A stretch of 64,000 nt of DNA from Bacteroidaceae bacterium (GCA_017622495.1 JAGAQY010000034.1:1-64000), one strand, 5' to 3'; positions 54,157 through 63,177 are shown, counted from the stretch's first letter. Translations and numbers: made by a program. The notes: generated from the sequence alone by a model not told the origin.

Positions 54157-55698
54157 ATGAAATTAAATAAATATTTATCATTAGGCCTTATCGGTATTTC
54201 GTTGGGCTTTGCCTCTTGTGCAGATGACTTCTTGACTGCCGAGGACAAGCAATACGTAGACAAGGAGGTTATTACCGAACTTTTGGAGAATGATCCTACA
54301 TTCATTGACAGTTACGTAAGCGGTATCTGGTCATGGATGTCAACATATGGTACCACATCTACTTCGCACGATGACTTTTCTGTGATGTCTGTGCTTCACG
54401 GCTGCGACATGCAGACTGAGGACATGACTATGTATTACTTCTCATGGTTTGGCTACGACTATGGCTTCGAGAACCGCTCACACGACTACCGCCGTACCAA
54501 TGTGAACTGGACTACTTTCTACACCATGATTAATAAGGCAAACGAGATTATCGACTTTTTCCCCGAAGAGCCCGAAGATCCCGCTTTGCGTGGTGCATTG
54601 GGTAATGCTTACGCTGTGCGTGCATACTCATACCTCTATCTGATTCAGTTGTTCCAAGACCCTACTGTGGGTGATGAGAACAACCGCGTATTGGCAACAG
54701 ACTCACTGGGTGTACCCATTGTGGCTTCGTCTTCTGATGGCTATACTACCGAAGAGGCTGACGAACTCCAGGGCCGCAATACTGTAGCTAAGGTGTTTGA
54801 AGTAATCGAAAGCGACATCACTAAGGCTATCGGTCTTTTGGAAGGCTATGCACGTCCGTCAAAGAACTACATTGACAAGTCTGTAGCTCAAGGTATCGCT
54901 GCTCGCTATTACCTCTTGAAGCAGGATTGGACAAATGCTGCTGAAATGGCTAAGAATGCTCGCGCTGAGTATCCTATCATGAGCGGTACTGCCGAGACCA
55001 ACGGTATACGCGACGGTTTCATGGATGTAACCAACAGCGAGTGGATGTGGGGATTTGACCACAGCTCTGAAACTCAGACCACTTACGCCTCATTCTTCTC
55101 ACACATCTCTAACCTCGCACCCGGTTATTCAGGTATTGAATATACTGGTCGTGGTGTTGATGCACGTCTTTTCAGCAAGATGTCTGTCAATGACTACCGC
55201 CGTGCTTATTGGTATCGTGATGGTGAAGGCAACACTCAATCCACTGCCGTAGGTGAGGCTACAGCTACTGCTCACAAGTTGCCTTGGGCTATGCTCAAGT
55301 TCGGTTGGAATGGTGACTGGACAATGGACTACATCTATATGCGTGCAGCAGAAATGGTGCTCATCGAGGCTGAAGCATACGCTCAGCTGGGCAACACAGC
55401 TCAGGCTGCAACCGTACTTGGCGAATTGATGGCACAGCGCGACCCCTCATGGTCTCAGGCTAATGCTACTGTTGAGGATGTATACTTGCAGCGTCGTCTT
55501 GAGCTTATCGGTGAAGGTTTCGGCTATTTCGACCTGAAGCGTCTGAACAAGGGTGTTGACCGTAACTATGAGGGTAGCAACCATATGGCTGGTTATAAGT
55601 TCGTTGTTCCTCAAGACAGTGTTTGCTGGACCTACCAGATTCCGCAGAGAGAAATGCAGGAGAACTCACACATCGCTGCAGATCAGCAAAATCCGTAA
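54157..55698 (+). CDS. SusD-family nutrient-binding lipoprotein (operon 3)
   Basis: A 513-residue SusD/RagB-type lipoprotein with lipobox IGISLGFASC (Cys at about 21). TPR-like helices include AQGIAARYYLLKQDWTNAAEMAKNARAEY. The C-terminal part is VYLQRRLELIGEGFGYFDLKRLNKGVDRNYEG..VCWTYQIPQREMQENSH. It follows the truncated susC3 after 28 nt, so it probably shares its on/off state. Gene content is otherwise intact, which argues against decay of the operon. Confidence 0.95.
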   Translation: MKLNKYLSLGLIGISLGFASCADDFLTAEDKQYVDKEVITELLENDPTFIDSYVSGIWSWMSTYGTTSTSHDDFSVMSVLHGCDMQTEDMTMYYFSWFGYDYGFENRSHDYRRTNVNWTTFYTMINKANEIIDFFPEEPEDPALRGALGNAYAVRAYSYLYLIQLFQDPTVGDENNRVLATDSLGVPIVASSSDGYTTEEADELQGRNTVAKVFEVIESDITKAIGLLEGYARPSKNYIDKSVAQGIAARYYLLKQDWTNAAEMAKNARAEYPIMSGTAETNGIRDGFMDVTNSEWMWGFDHSSETQTTYASFFSHISNLAPGYSGIEYTGRGVDARLFSKMSVNDYRRAYWYRDGEGNTQSTAVGEATATAHKLPWAMLKFGWNGDWTMDYIYMRAAEMVLIEAEAYAQLGNTAQAATVLGELMAQRDPSWSQANATVEDVYLQRRLELIGEGFGYFDLKRLNKGVDRNYEGSNHMAGYKFVVPQDSVCWTYQIPQREMQENSHIAADQQNP

Positions 55699-55725
55699 TC
55701 ATTAATTACTCAATAAAAGAAGAAT

Positions 55726-56565
55726 ATGAAAAAGTTAAATATCAAATTCTTATCAATTCTCACTCTCACAGCAGGCCTTCTGGCTAGCTGTGCTGATGAG
55801 GTGGTTGTAAAGGATGAAGCAGACAAGAATATCTTCCCCACATCTACTGTTTCTGTTTCTGACATGAAACTGGTAGAGAATGGAAGCAAAAGTATTGTAG
55901 TTTCTGCTGTTGTCGCCAACAGTGACACACTGAATGTGATGGAGTATGGCTTCGTTTACTCTACAAATGAAGACATGTCTGACCCTTCTGCTGTGAAGGT
56001 TGCAGTTAAGGAAGATGGTGAGATGAAAGCAAAGCTTTCTATAGCTCCCAGTACTACCTATTATATAGCAGCCTATGCATACGTTCGTGGTGCTGCCGTA
56101 CAGACTGAAACTATCGCTGTAACTACAAATGATCCCGATCCTATCACTGTAGCTTCACTGAATGGCTCAACATATTATGCTACTGGTGTAGCTGATGCAT
56201 GGGGAGATTCTTGGAACATTGAGACAACATTGGTTGCAGGTGAAGGTGACTCTATTTTCGTATGCAACCTTGATCCCTATTTTGCAACCAATGGATTCGT
56301 GGCAGCAAATGGTTACAATGTCCTTGGCGGTGTTCTGGCAGTTTCAGAAGATGGTTCTTCTGCGACTATTACATGCTCTCCTGGACAGGCTGTTGGCTAT
56401 CAGGATGTCGTGTTCTATGGTTACGATATGGAAACAGGAAACATCCTTGACATCGTTATTGAGATCTATAACTATGGTCAGTCTGCAGCGCTTAAGAACT
56501 GGACTGGTACATACTCTGGTGGATGGTGGTCAATGATAAGTCCTTGTGCATTGACACTTAAGTAA
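55726..56565 (+). CDS. SusD-associated lipoprotein, unknown function
   Basis: A 279-residue lipoprotein (MKKLNIKFLSILTLTAGLLASC, lipobox Cys at about 22). Residues 38-135 read as a fibronectin type III-like domain (MEYGFVYSTNEDMSDPSAVKV; SIAPSTTYYIAAYAYVRGAAVQTETI). The last about 135 residues (YYATGVADAWGDSWNIETTLVAGEGDSIFVCNLDP..) form a second beta-rich domain. Third gene of operon 3, the usual position of a surface glycan- or peptide-binding partner; that role is inferred from position. Terminator at 56589-56618. Confidence 0.65.
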   Translation: MKKLNIKFLSILTLTAGLLASCADEVVVKDEADKNIFPTSTVSVSDMKLVENGSKSIVVSAVVANSDTLNVMEYGFVYSTNEDMSDPSAVKVAVKEDGEMKAKLSIAPSTTYYIAAYAYVRGAAVQTETIAVTTNDPDPITVASLNGSTYYATGVADAWGDSWNIETTLVAGEGDSIFVCNLDPYFATNGFVAANGYNVLGGVLAVSEDGSSATITCSPGQAVGYQDVVFYGYDMETGNILDIVIEIYNYGQSAALKNWTGTYSGGWWSMISPCALTLK

Positions 56566-56588
56566 TTTATCATTACACCTATTATATA

Positions 56589-56618
56589 TTCAGGGCACCG
56601 ACGCGTCGGTGCCCTGAA
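56589..56618 (+). terminator. Terminator of operon 3 (twin of operon 2)
   Basis: A perfect 30-nt palindrome centred on CGACGCGTCG, with arms TTCAGGGCACCGA. The same stem and upstream ATTACACCTATTATATAT occur after operon 2. Confidence 0.85.
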
Positions 56619-56712
56619 TTGTTATGCCCCTGCTAACTTTCGTGTGAAGCGTCTGCCGCGAGTATCAGTAGCAACACCAAATAAGAGTAATCTGATAGAT
56701 GTAGTACTCTTA

Positions 56713-58146
56713 TTATGGAGCAAACAGGTCGTCGAGCAGTACTTCACTCTGAACAATGCCACTATGTGCATTTTGTTTCACACCGTGTGTGGTAACCAAT
56801 GTCAGAATGAGTGATTTTCTGGTACCTGTTTCTTCTGCGAAAAGAGTCAATTTATTCTGTAACTTGGCTTCATAGTCCTTGGTGATTTCAAATTCCTCCT
56901 TGGCATATTTCATTTCGCAGATATTGACTGTATCGTCCTTACGTTCGATGACCAAATCAATCTGCGCTGTGGCATTACGCCATGAGCAGGCCAAGGTCTG
57001 CACTCCTGCTATACCTAACGAATGCTTGATTTGGCGGATATGGCTCAGACAAAGCCTCTCGAATGAAAGCCCGCACCACGTATTGTGCATCGGGCTATGA
57101 AGTGAAGTGGTCCAGAAATGTTCGTCCTGATAGCGGTTGTTCTTCACAAAATTGAAGTAGAAGAGCGTATAGAAATCTGTCAGCTGGTAGATGGTAGCGC
57201 TCTTCTGTCTTTTGTCACCTGCTATACGTGCGTTCCCGAAAGGTTCATATAGCCGGATGAAGCCACATTGCTCCAATTCGTCCAGAACGACACTAAAGGC
57301 TCCGTTGTCAGTAATGCCCGTAGCATCGAGAATCTCTTGGCGGGTGAGACCGCGGCTCTTGGTAGATAGCGCTGTGACAACGTCGATATGTGGAGCAGCA
57401 TTCTTGAAGAGGGCGCGGTAGAGGTCGTTGAACTCGTCCTTAAGCGGAGCATTGGGGGCAAAGAATAGCTGATCGATATTTTGGGCAAGGCTCATCGAAC
57501 GGTCCATCATTGACATGTAGTAGGGAATTCCTCCCATTGCCATATAGCATTCAGCTATCTGTCGGCGAGAGAATGAGAAACCGTACGCCTTGAAATATGC
57601 CTCGCATTCCTTCAATGTGAATGGCTCCAGCACAAGATGGTGGGTTAGGCGATTGTGTAGCCCTCCCCGGCTGCGAATAAGATTATTAATCATCCAAGAG
57701 GTTGCAGAACCACAGACAATGAGTTTGATGTCATTCCGCAACACCGCCCAACTGTTCCAGAAGTTCTCCAGTGCAGCGATAAATCCTGATTTTGCAGTGT
57801 CAAGCCAGGGCAACTCATCAATAAAAATAACCTTAGGTCCTTCAGGCAGAGTCTCCAAATAGCACGACAGCTCATAAAAAGCCAGAATCCAGTTCTTGGG
57901 GATAGACAAGCGCTCTCCCTTCGATGCTTTCTGATAGGCGATAGCAAAGTTGGTCAGTTGTTCTGACTTGGAAGCATTATGCACACCTGTCAAGAAGAAA
58001 GCGAACTTCTCGTCTGCGGCTTTGCGTATGAGAAACGTCTTGCCTACTCTTCGGCGACCATAAACCGCTACAAACTCCGATTGACTGGACGTAAGATACG
58101 TCTTCAATGCGTCCAACTCAGATTCTCTACCTATTATTCCTTGCAT
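56713..58146 (-). CDS. AAA-type ATPase with DUF234-like nuclease-fold tail
   Basis: A 477-residue cytoplasmic protein. Walker A GRRRVGKT (30-37), Walker B KVIFIDELPWLD (about 104-115), sensor LIVCGSATSWMINNLI, and a helical lid. A winged-helix segment (about 268-345, GLTRQEILDATGITDNGAFSVVLDELEQCGFI) follows. The C-terminal 110 residues have IDLVIERKDDTVNICEMKYA, the D..ExK pattern of PD-(D/E)xK folds seen in DUF234 proteins. The function is unknown. Its promoter (58166-58197) is overlapped by TGCGCA palindromes, pointing to a repressor. Confidence 0.85.
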   Translation of the reverse strand: MQGIIGRESELDALKTYLTSSQSEFVAVYGRRRVGKTFLIRKAADEKFAFFLTGVHNASKSEQLTNFAIAYQKASKGERLSIPKNWILAFYELSCYLETLPEGPKVIFIDELPWLDTAKSGFIAALENFWNSWAVLRNDIKLIVCGSATSWMINNLIRSRGGLHNRLTHHLVLEPFTLKECEAYFKAYGFSFSRRQIAECYMAMGGIPYYMSMMDRSMSLAQNIDQLFFAPNAPLKDEFNDLYRALFKNAAPHIDVVTALSTKSRGLTRQEILDATGITDNGAFSVVLDELEQCGFIRLYEPFGNARIAGDKRQKSATIYQLTDFYTLFYFNFVKNNRYQDEHFWTTSLHSPMHNTWCGLSFERLCLSHIRQIKHSLGIAGVQTLACSWRNATAQIDLVIERKDDTVNICEMKYAKEEFEITKDYEAKLQNKLTLFAEETGTRKSLILTLVTTHGVKQNAHSGIVQSEVLLDDLFAP

Positions 58147-58161
58147 GATCCTATGATTTTC

Positions 58162-58256
58162 TGCGCAAATATAGGTAAAACATCACGTTTGCGCAAATTA
58201 TTATCGGATAATCTGCGCAAGTATAGAAAAAAACGCCCCATTTGCGCAGATTATCC
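58162..58256. promoter_or_regulatory. TGCGCA operator-like cluster over the ATPase promoter
   Basis: Four TGCGCA palindromes at 58162-58167, 58190-58195, 58214-58219 and 58243-58248 (24-29 nt apart). The first touches the -7 box and the second the -33 box of the ATPase promoter. The last two are arms of a 14-bp perfect inverted repeat GGATAATCTGCGCA (58206-58219) / TGCGCAGATTATCC (58243-58256). An operator for a dimeric regulator is the likely reading; the winged-helix ATPase itself is a candidate. Confidence 0.6.
58166..58197 (-). promoter_or_regulatory. Promoter of the DUF234-tailed ATPase gene
   Basis: Minus strand TTTG (58194-58197), 20 nt, TATATTTG (58166-58173). Start of transcription near 58159, leader about 13 nt. 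Confidence 0.65.
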
Positions 58257-58360
58257 AAGAGTTTTTACAATGTAAAGCACACCTATTATAAAATATTTTC
58301 AAACAAGGCCATTCAAAAAGAATACTTACAGCATGGTAATCATTCACATGAAGAAAAATA

Positions 58361-58385
58361 AAAAGCCTCCCGAAAGGAGGCTTTT
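58361..58385 (-). terminator. rplS terminator
   Basis: Stem AAAAGCCTCC / GGAGGCTTTT with loop CGAAA, 24 nt after the rplS stop at 58409 and followed on the minus strand by TTTATTT. Confidence 0.9.
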
Positions 58386-58408
58386 TATATCGTGCGATAA
58401 CGTAATGC

Positions 58409-58777
58409 TTAAGCTTGCTTGGTGACAACTCGTTTTTCTTTGATACGAGCCTTCTTACCGGTAAGAGCACGCAAGTAGTACAACTTAGCGCGACGAACCT
58501 TACCAACCTTGTTCACTACGATGCTGTCGATAGCCGGTGAGTTGATGGGGAAGATACGCTCAACACCTACAGTACCAGACATCTTACGTACAGTAAAACG
58601 CTTGTTGTAGCCGTGACCTGAGATCTTGATTACTACACCGCGGTAGAGCTGTACACGCTCCTTGTTACCCTCGACAATACGATACGCTACGGTTACAGTG
58701 TCACCAGCCTTGAAAGCAGGAACCTGACCCTCTTTACCAGTAGCAAATGCTTCTTCAGCAATTTTAATTAAATCCAT
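58409..58777 (-). CDS. rplS: 50S ribosomal protein L19
   Basis: Ribosomal protein L19, at the 30S-50S interface. 122 residues, slightly longer than the usual 115-120. Conserved stretches: [33 protein letters not shown] (about 22-54), [26 protein letters not shown] (about 61-86) and [21 protein letters not shown] (about 94-114). The start is [14 protein letters not shown]. Monocistronic, with a clear promoter and terminator. Confidence 0.98.
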   Translation of the reverse strand: MDLIKIAEEAFATGKEGQVPAFKAGDTVTVAYRIVEGNKERVQLYRGVVIKISGHGYNKRFTVRKMSGTVGVERIFPINSPAIDSIVVNKVGKVRRAKLYYLRALTGKKARIKEKRVVTKQA

Positions 58778-58862
58778 TTCTTTTAATTATTAATTGTTAT
58801 ATCGTCCCAACGCAACATATCAAGTTACTCTTCCTATGACAGCGATTGCGCGAAAGCGGGTG

Positions 58863-58894
58863 CAAAGGTATAATTTTATTATGAGACAGCCAAA
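58863..58894 (-). promoter_or_regulatory. rplS promoter
   Basis: Minus strand TTTG (58891-58894), 20 nt, TACCTTTG (58863-58870). Near-consensus; leader about 80 nt. Confidence 0.75.
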
Positions 58895-58908
58895 TTATGC
58901 TGTTCCTT

Positions 58909-58941
58909 TTTGCCTATTCACCTAATTTTATTGTAATTTTG
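58909..58941 (+). promoter_or_regulatory. Promoter of the 5'-nucleotidase gene pair
   Basis: TTTG (58909-58912), 21 nt, TAATTTTG (58934-58941), divergent from the rplS promoter. Leader about 18 nt. Confidence 0.65.
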
Positions 58942-58966
58942 CCCTATAAAAGAAAACCAAACAAGT

Positions 58967-59728
58967 ATGAGAAGAAAAATTCCGGCTTTACTACTGGCTT
59001 GTGTATTCATCCTTACAGCCTGCCACACTGGCTATGAGGTAGTTCAAGTAAGTGGCACCCGTCACGAAATCAATACTTCGCTCGACTCATCGCCGCATGC
59101 TTTGACCACGGAATACCTCACCATATATAAAAACTATGTACATGAGATACAGGCGCCCGTGCTCGGAGTAAGCACGCAGTATATGGAGGCAGGACGCCCC
59201 GAGAGCTTGCTATCGAACCTCACGGCCGACATTCTGCGCGAAGCAGCCATGAGATATGGCGGAACACCTGCCGATGTAGGCATCATGAACATGGGTGGAC
59301 TACGCAACACACTGCCCGAGGGTAACATCACAGTGGGTGATGTATATAAGATATTCCCTTTCGAAAACAAACTGTTCACACTGACGTTGACGGGAGAGCA
59401 GCTTCTCGACCTCTTCCGCCGCTTCGCTGCGGTAGGCGGACAGGGCATCAGTGGGGCACAGCTTACCGTAAGCAAGGACGGTCAGTTGCTGGGAGCTACG
59501 GTAAACAGCAAGGCTATAGAAAAGGAGCAAAACTACCGCATAGCCACCATCGACTATTTGGCTGAGGGGAACGACGGCATGAGCACACTACGCGAGGGCA
59601 AAGACCGTCAACTATTCGACACGCTCACCCTGCGCCAGGTGGTGACCAACTACATCATAGAGAAAACCAAAGAGGGAAGCAAGATTGATTCGAAGATAGA
59701 GGGGAGAATCCAAATCGTAGAAGACTAA
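58967..59728 (+). CDS. 5'-nucleotidase C-terminal domain lipoprotein
   Basis: A 253-residue lipoprotein (MRRKIPALLLACVFILTAC, Cys at about 19) consisting of the substrate-binding C-terminal domain of UshA-type 5'-nucleotidases. Key stretches are ESLLSNLTADILREAAM, DVGIMNMGGLRNTLPEGNITVGDVYKIFPFENKLFTLTLTGEQLLDLF (about 102-149; N-x-G-G-x-R motif) and YRIATIDYLAEGNDGM. It lacks the catalytic metallophosphatase domain, which is encoded by the next gene (59742). Together they would rebuild a full enzyme that dephosphorylates nucleotides in the periplasm or at the outer membrane. Confidence 0.88.
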   Translation: MRRKIPALLLACVFILTACHTGYEVVQVSGTRHEINTSLDSSPHALTTEYLTIYKNYVHEIQAPVLGVSTQYMEAGRPESLLSNLTADILREAAMRYGGTPADVGIMNMGGLRNTLPEGNITVGDVYKIFPFENKLFTLTLTGEQLLDLFRRFAAVGGQGISGAQLTVSKDGQLLGATVNSKAIEKEQNYRIATIDYLAEGNDGMSTLREGKDRQLFDTLTLRQVVTNYIIEKTKEGSKIDSKIEGRIQIVED

Positions 59729-59741
59729 AACCCACATCAGC

Positions 59742-60569
59742 ATGAAACGTTTACTATACTTACTTATATTATTACCCATTGTACCGCTAACGCTCTCAGC
59801 ACAAGCCGATAAGTATATCACCATCCTCCACACCAGCGACATGCACAGTTGCATTGAGCCTGACGGCAAGACGGGGCTGGGCGGTGTGGTACGCCGCGCG
59901 ACCTTTGTAGATCAGATGCGCAAGAATAAGCCGAACACACTACTGGTCGACTGTGGTGACTTTTCGCAAGGGTCGCTCTACTACAATCTCTTCAAGGGTG
60001 AAACCGAGGTGAAGATGATGAATGCAATGGGCTACGATGTAGCTACCATCGGCAATCACGAGTTTGACTTCGGACTCGACAACATGATGCGTATCTTCGC
60101 TATGGCCGAGTTCCCTATTGTATCTACCAATTACGACTTCACAGGAACACCCGTAGAGGCCTTCGTCCGCCCTTACCATATCATGAAGGTCGATGGAGTA
60201 CGTGTAGGCTTCGTTGGAGTAGGCCCCCAACTGGAAGGCCTGGTAGCCGAGGCTAATTGCAAGGGAGTGAAGTACCATGACCCTATCGCGGCTGCCGACT
60301 CTGTAGCTGACATCCTCAAGGAACAAAAGAGGTGCGATGTGGTAGTGTGTCTCTCACACCTCGGTTGGAAGACGAGCAATGGCGTTGACGACGAACACCT
60401 GATAGCTGGAAGCCGTAACATAGACCTCGTACTCGGCGGACACACGCACTCATACTTCAAGGAACCGCTTTACTATAAGAACCTTGACGGCCGCGACATC
60501 ATGCTGATGCACGTGGGCAAGAACGGACAGTATGTGAGCGAAACGGTGATAGGGTTAAATAAGGGTTGA
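59742..60569 (+). CDS. Metallophosphatase (5'-nucleotidase N-terminal domain)
   Basis: A 275-residue secreted calcineurin-type phosphatase. Signal peptide (about 1-22, MKRLLYLLILLPIVPLTLSA), then metal-binding motifs TILHTSDMH (about 27-35), VDCGDFSQG (about 68-76), GNHEFDFG (about 106-113), VVCLSHLG (about 203-210) and GGHTHSYF (about 231-238). It is the catalytic half of a UshA-like 5'-nucleotidase; the C-terminal half is the separate upstream gene, 13 nt away. The order of the two genes is reversed compared with the domain order in one-piece enzymes. Confidence 0.9.
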   Translation: MKRLLYLLILLPIVPLTLSAQADKYITILHTSDMHSCIEPDGKTGLGGVVRRATFVDQMRKNKPNTLLVDCGDFSQGSLYYNLFKGETEVKMMNAMGYDVATIGNHEFDFGLDNMMRIFAMAEFPIVSTNYDFTGTPVEAFVRPYHIMKVDGVRVGFVGVGPQLEGLVAEANCKGVKYHDPIAAADSVADILKEQKRCDVVVCLSHLGWKTSNGVDDEHLIAGSRNIDLVLGGHTHSYFKEPLYYKNLDGRDIMLMHVGKNGQYVSETVIGLNKG

Positions 60570-60675
60570 GGGTTTATGGTTGAGGGTTTATGGTTGAGAG
60601 TTTAGAGTCCATCCATCAACCATCATCCGTCATCCATCAACCATCATCCATCAACCATCATCCATCAACCATCAT
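60564..60675. repeat. 14-nt-period tandem repeat between convergent genes
   Basis: Three copies of GGTTGAGGGTTTAT or a close variant (60564, 60578, 60592), then several copies of CATCATCCATCAAC in 60607-60675, also with period 14. The two halves are partly complementary (GGTTGA with TCAACC), so the whole can pair loosely and may serve as a terminator for the convergent genes. It may vary in copy number. Confidence 0.7.
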
Positions 60676-60677
60676 CC

Positions 60678-62999
60678 CTAAAACTCATACCCGAAACTGA
60701 AGTAAGCGCCAAAGCGGTGATGCATGTCGTTCCAGTGCGCATAGAGCGAGAAGGGGCCAACCGTAGTATTGTATACGAGTCCGCCACCAAAGCCCCAGAT
60801 GCCATGTCCCTCAAAGGCTTGACTAAGTTCGTCGCTACAATGGGCATAGTTCACTATACCTGAAAGATAAAGGTCTGACGTGAGTTGCTGCCGCAAATCT
60901 ACGCGCAGCACTGCCAGCTGGCGTTCTGTAAACTCGCACCCCGTGAGGCCTACGAAGGGAATCTGCTGACGGGTGTAGCGTCCAGCGAGATAACCACCAA
61001 TATTATTGCCATAGACGAAGGGTACTGACTCACCAAACAGCAAGCGTACATAGGCCGCAGGTTGCACCACGGTAGTATTGCCTAAGGAGATGGCTGCCGA
61101 GGCATTGGCCTGCAGCGTCCAGAAGTTTGAACCTTCACGACTCCTATTCTTTATATTATATACCGCCTCCAACCCATAGGCATAGCCCGAGGTGGGCAGA
61201 TAGGCTGTATTGAAGAGGTTGTTGCATAGCGAAGCGTAAAGTCCTATATAAGAATCGTGGCTCTCGGTATCGGTATAGCTCCGCTCAGGCAGTTCTTCAC
61301 GATAGAGGTCGTGCACCAGAAAGTAGTCATAACGGGCACCCAGACGCAAATCATAGTTACGCGATAAGATATCGGACAGATAGAGGTCGCTACCATAATA
61401 GTGATAGTTGAAGGCATGGTCGCTCTTGTTATAGAAGCGGTTGACATCGGAGAACCAATACTTCAGCGCCACGTTCACCTGCGGCATCGTGCGCCAAGCG
61501 TAGGCTGCATGAGCCTCTATCCAAGGATTGATGCTCAGGCGAGTGGTGAGGTCCAGCTTAGGGCCTGTCAGTTTGAGGCGATTGACACCTACACCAAGAA
61601 GTGCGGCCGCAGCATCCTCCGAGTCAATACGTAAGCCCAATTCCACTTGATTGAGAGGATTGCCTGTCACCGATATATCCAATACATAGGGTCCATTGCC
61701 CAACAGATGGTATTGCACTGAAGAGAAGGCTCCCAAACCATAGATGCGCTCGACGGCCTCGGTGAGCATGGACTCGTCAAAAGGTTCGCCCTCAACTATA
61801 CCATATTGCCCCAGCAATGCAATGACATCATCACGTTCGGCCCCACGCACCACGATCTGATCAATGAGCGGTTTATCCCAGTCCTGCAGAGTGGACGACT
61901 GCAAAAGAGCAGAGTCTGCAGCAAAGCAGGGCTTATCGTCTACAGGAGAGATGAATAAGGAGAGTCTATTCCTCAGCGACTCCAGTTGCGGTTTGCTCTG
62001 TAACGCTGTCTGGTACCCTATCTCTATCAGTTGGCTCAGGCGCAATGTGTCAAAGCCCATAACAGGGAAATGCCCTACCTTAGGCATAATCAGCACATCG
62101 GTATCTCGAAGGTTCCGGCGACGCAGCTCAGCACCCATCGTACCGATAAGGCGCTCAAAAATACCTGTAAACGAACGTAGTTCGTCGACCGTTGTCGTAC
62201 CCGTGTTCAGGTCTACACCAATAACGATGTCTGCACCCATATCACGCGCCACGTTCACTGGATAGTTGTTCACAACACCGCCATCAACCAATACCATACT
62301 ATCCTTATATATGGGATAGAACACACCGGGAATGGACATGCTGGCCCGCATGGACTCGGCTAAATAACCATGATTGAGTACTACGGCATCACCTGTCACC
62401 ATATCTGTTGCTACACAAGCGAAAGAACGAGGAAAGACTTCATAGCTCATCGAGTCGTGGTAGGCGATAGTAAGTTCATTGAAAGTGTTGAGCAGATTCT
62501 GCCCATCAATAAGACCCGGACGCGCCAACACCTTGGGGAATGCCCGTTCACTGCTTCGGCGTACCTTAATACCTGCATCGCGATAGCGTGCATTGCTCTC
62601 CGTGCGCACATTATTGGCGTAGGGGACATTTACTTGATACCGCTGCTCAGCCATGCGCTGCGCATAGGGTTGCATGTCACGAGGCACACCATTGCTCAAC
62701 AGCACTTTCCAGTCTTGCGTCATAAACAACGAGTCCATCTCATCGGCCGTATAGCCTATAGCATACAGAGCGCCTACGATGGCTCCCATGCTCGTGCCCG
62801 TCACATAGTCGATAGGAATCTGCATCTCCTCAATGAGGCGTATCACCCCCACATGTGCCGCCCCTCGGGCACCGCCACCACTCAGCACTAACCCAACCTT
62901 GGGACGTTCAACAAATAATGTTTCTATACCCTGCTGTGCACGCATCAGAAACGACACACACAGCAACACCGCCATCACAGCACATCCTTTTTTACTCAT
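60678..62999 (-). CDS. Patatin-like phospholipase with C-terminal surface-antigen barrel
   Basis: A 773-residue outer-membrane phospholipase. Signal peptide about 1-21. The patatin domain (about 33-300) has the oxyanion loop GGGARG (41-46), nucleophile motif GTSMG (68-72, Ser 70) and the catalytic Asp in VDGGVVNNYPVN. Then one POTRA-like region (about 330-420, IDQIVVRGAERDDVIALLGQYG) and a BamA-type beta-barrel to the C-terminus (FSLYAHWNDMHHRFGAYFSFGYEF). This matches the autotransporter-like PlpD/type Vd architecture, so the lipase part is probably displayed or released. The start at 62999 (MSKKGCAVMAVLLC) is preferred to 63026. Confidence 0.9.
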   Translation of the reverse strand: MSKKGCAVMAVLLCVSFLMRAQQGIETLFVERPKVGLVLSGGGARGAAHVGVIRLIEEMQIPIDYVTGTSMGAIVGALYAIGYTADEMDSLFMTQDWKVLLSNGVPRDMQPYAQRMAEQRYQVNVPYANNVRTESNARYRDAGIKVRRSSERAFPKVLARPGLIDGQNLLNTFNELTIAYHDSMSYEVFPRSFACVATDMVTGDAVVLNHGYLAESMRASMSIPGVFYPIYKDSMVLVDGGVVNNYPVNVARDMGADIVIGVDLNTGTTTVDELRSFTGIFERLIGTMGAELRRRNLRDTDVLIMPKVGHFPVMGFDTLRLSQLIEIGYQTALQSKPQLESLRNRLSLFISPVDDKPCFAADSALLQSSTLQDWDKPLIDQIVVRGAERDDVIALLGQYGIVEGEPFDESMLTEAVERIYGLGAFSSVQYHLLGNGPYVLDISVTGNPLNQVELGLRIDSEDAAAALLGVGVNRLKLTGPKLDLTTRLSINPWIEAHAAYAWRTMPQVNVALKYWFSDVNRFYNKSDHAFNYHYYGSDLYLSDILSRNYDLRLGARYDYFLVHDLYREELPERSYTDTESHDSYIGLYASLCNNLFNTAYLPTSGYAYGLEAVYNIKNRSREGSNFWTLQANASAAISLGNTTVVQPAAYVRLLFGESVPFVYGNNIGGYLAGRYTRQQIPFVGLTGCEFTERQLAVLRVDLRQQLTSDLYLSGIVNYAHCSDELSQAFEGHGIWGFGGGLVYNTTVGPFSLYAHWNDMHHRFGAYFSFGYEF

Positions 63000-63107
63000 C
63001 TTGTCTGAATTATGTTGCGATAACATTCAATACCCACCATTTGTTTTTAGGCACCACCATTCACCGTCTCCCGAAGTCGCCAGATAGAAAAAAAATATGT
63101 GGCCGCC

Positions 63108-63139
63108 CTTGTCAATAAGGCAGAAAACATCTACCTTTG
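63108..63139 (+). promoter_or_regulatory. yicC promoter
   Basis: CTTG (63108-63111), 20 nt, TACCTTTG (63132-63139); leader about 32 nt before the ATG at 63178. Confidence 0.7.
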
Positions 63140-63177
63140 TCATTCTATATAGCATAATACATACAATATATTATATA

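Noticed and set aside
58780..58960. tRNA or small RNA gene in the rplS upstream gap
   Set aside because: No cloverleaf-like pairing; the gap is explained by two divergent promoters.
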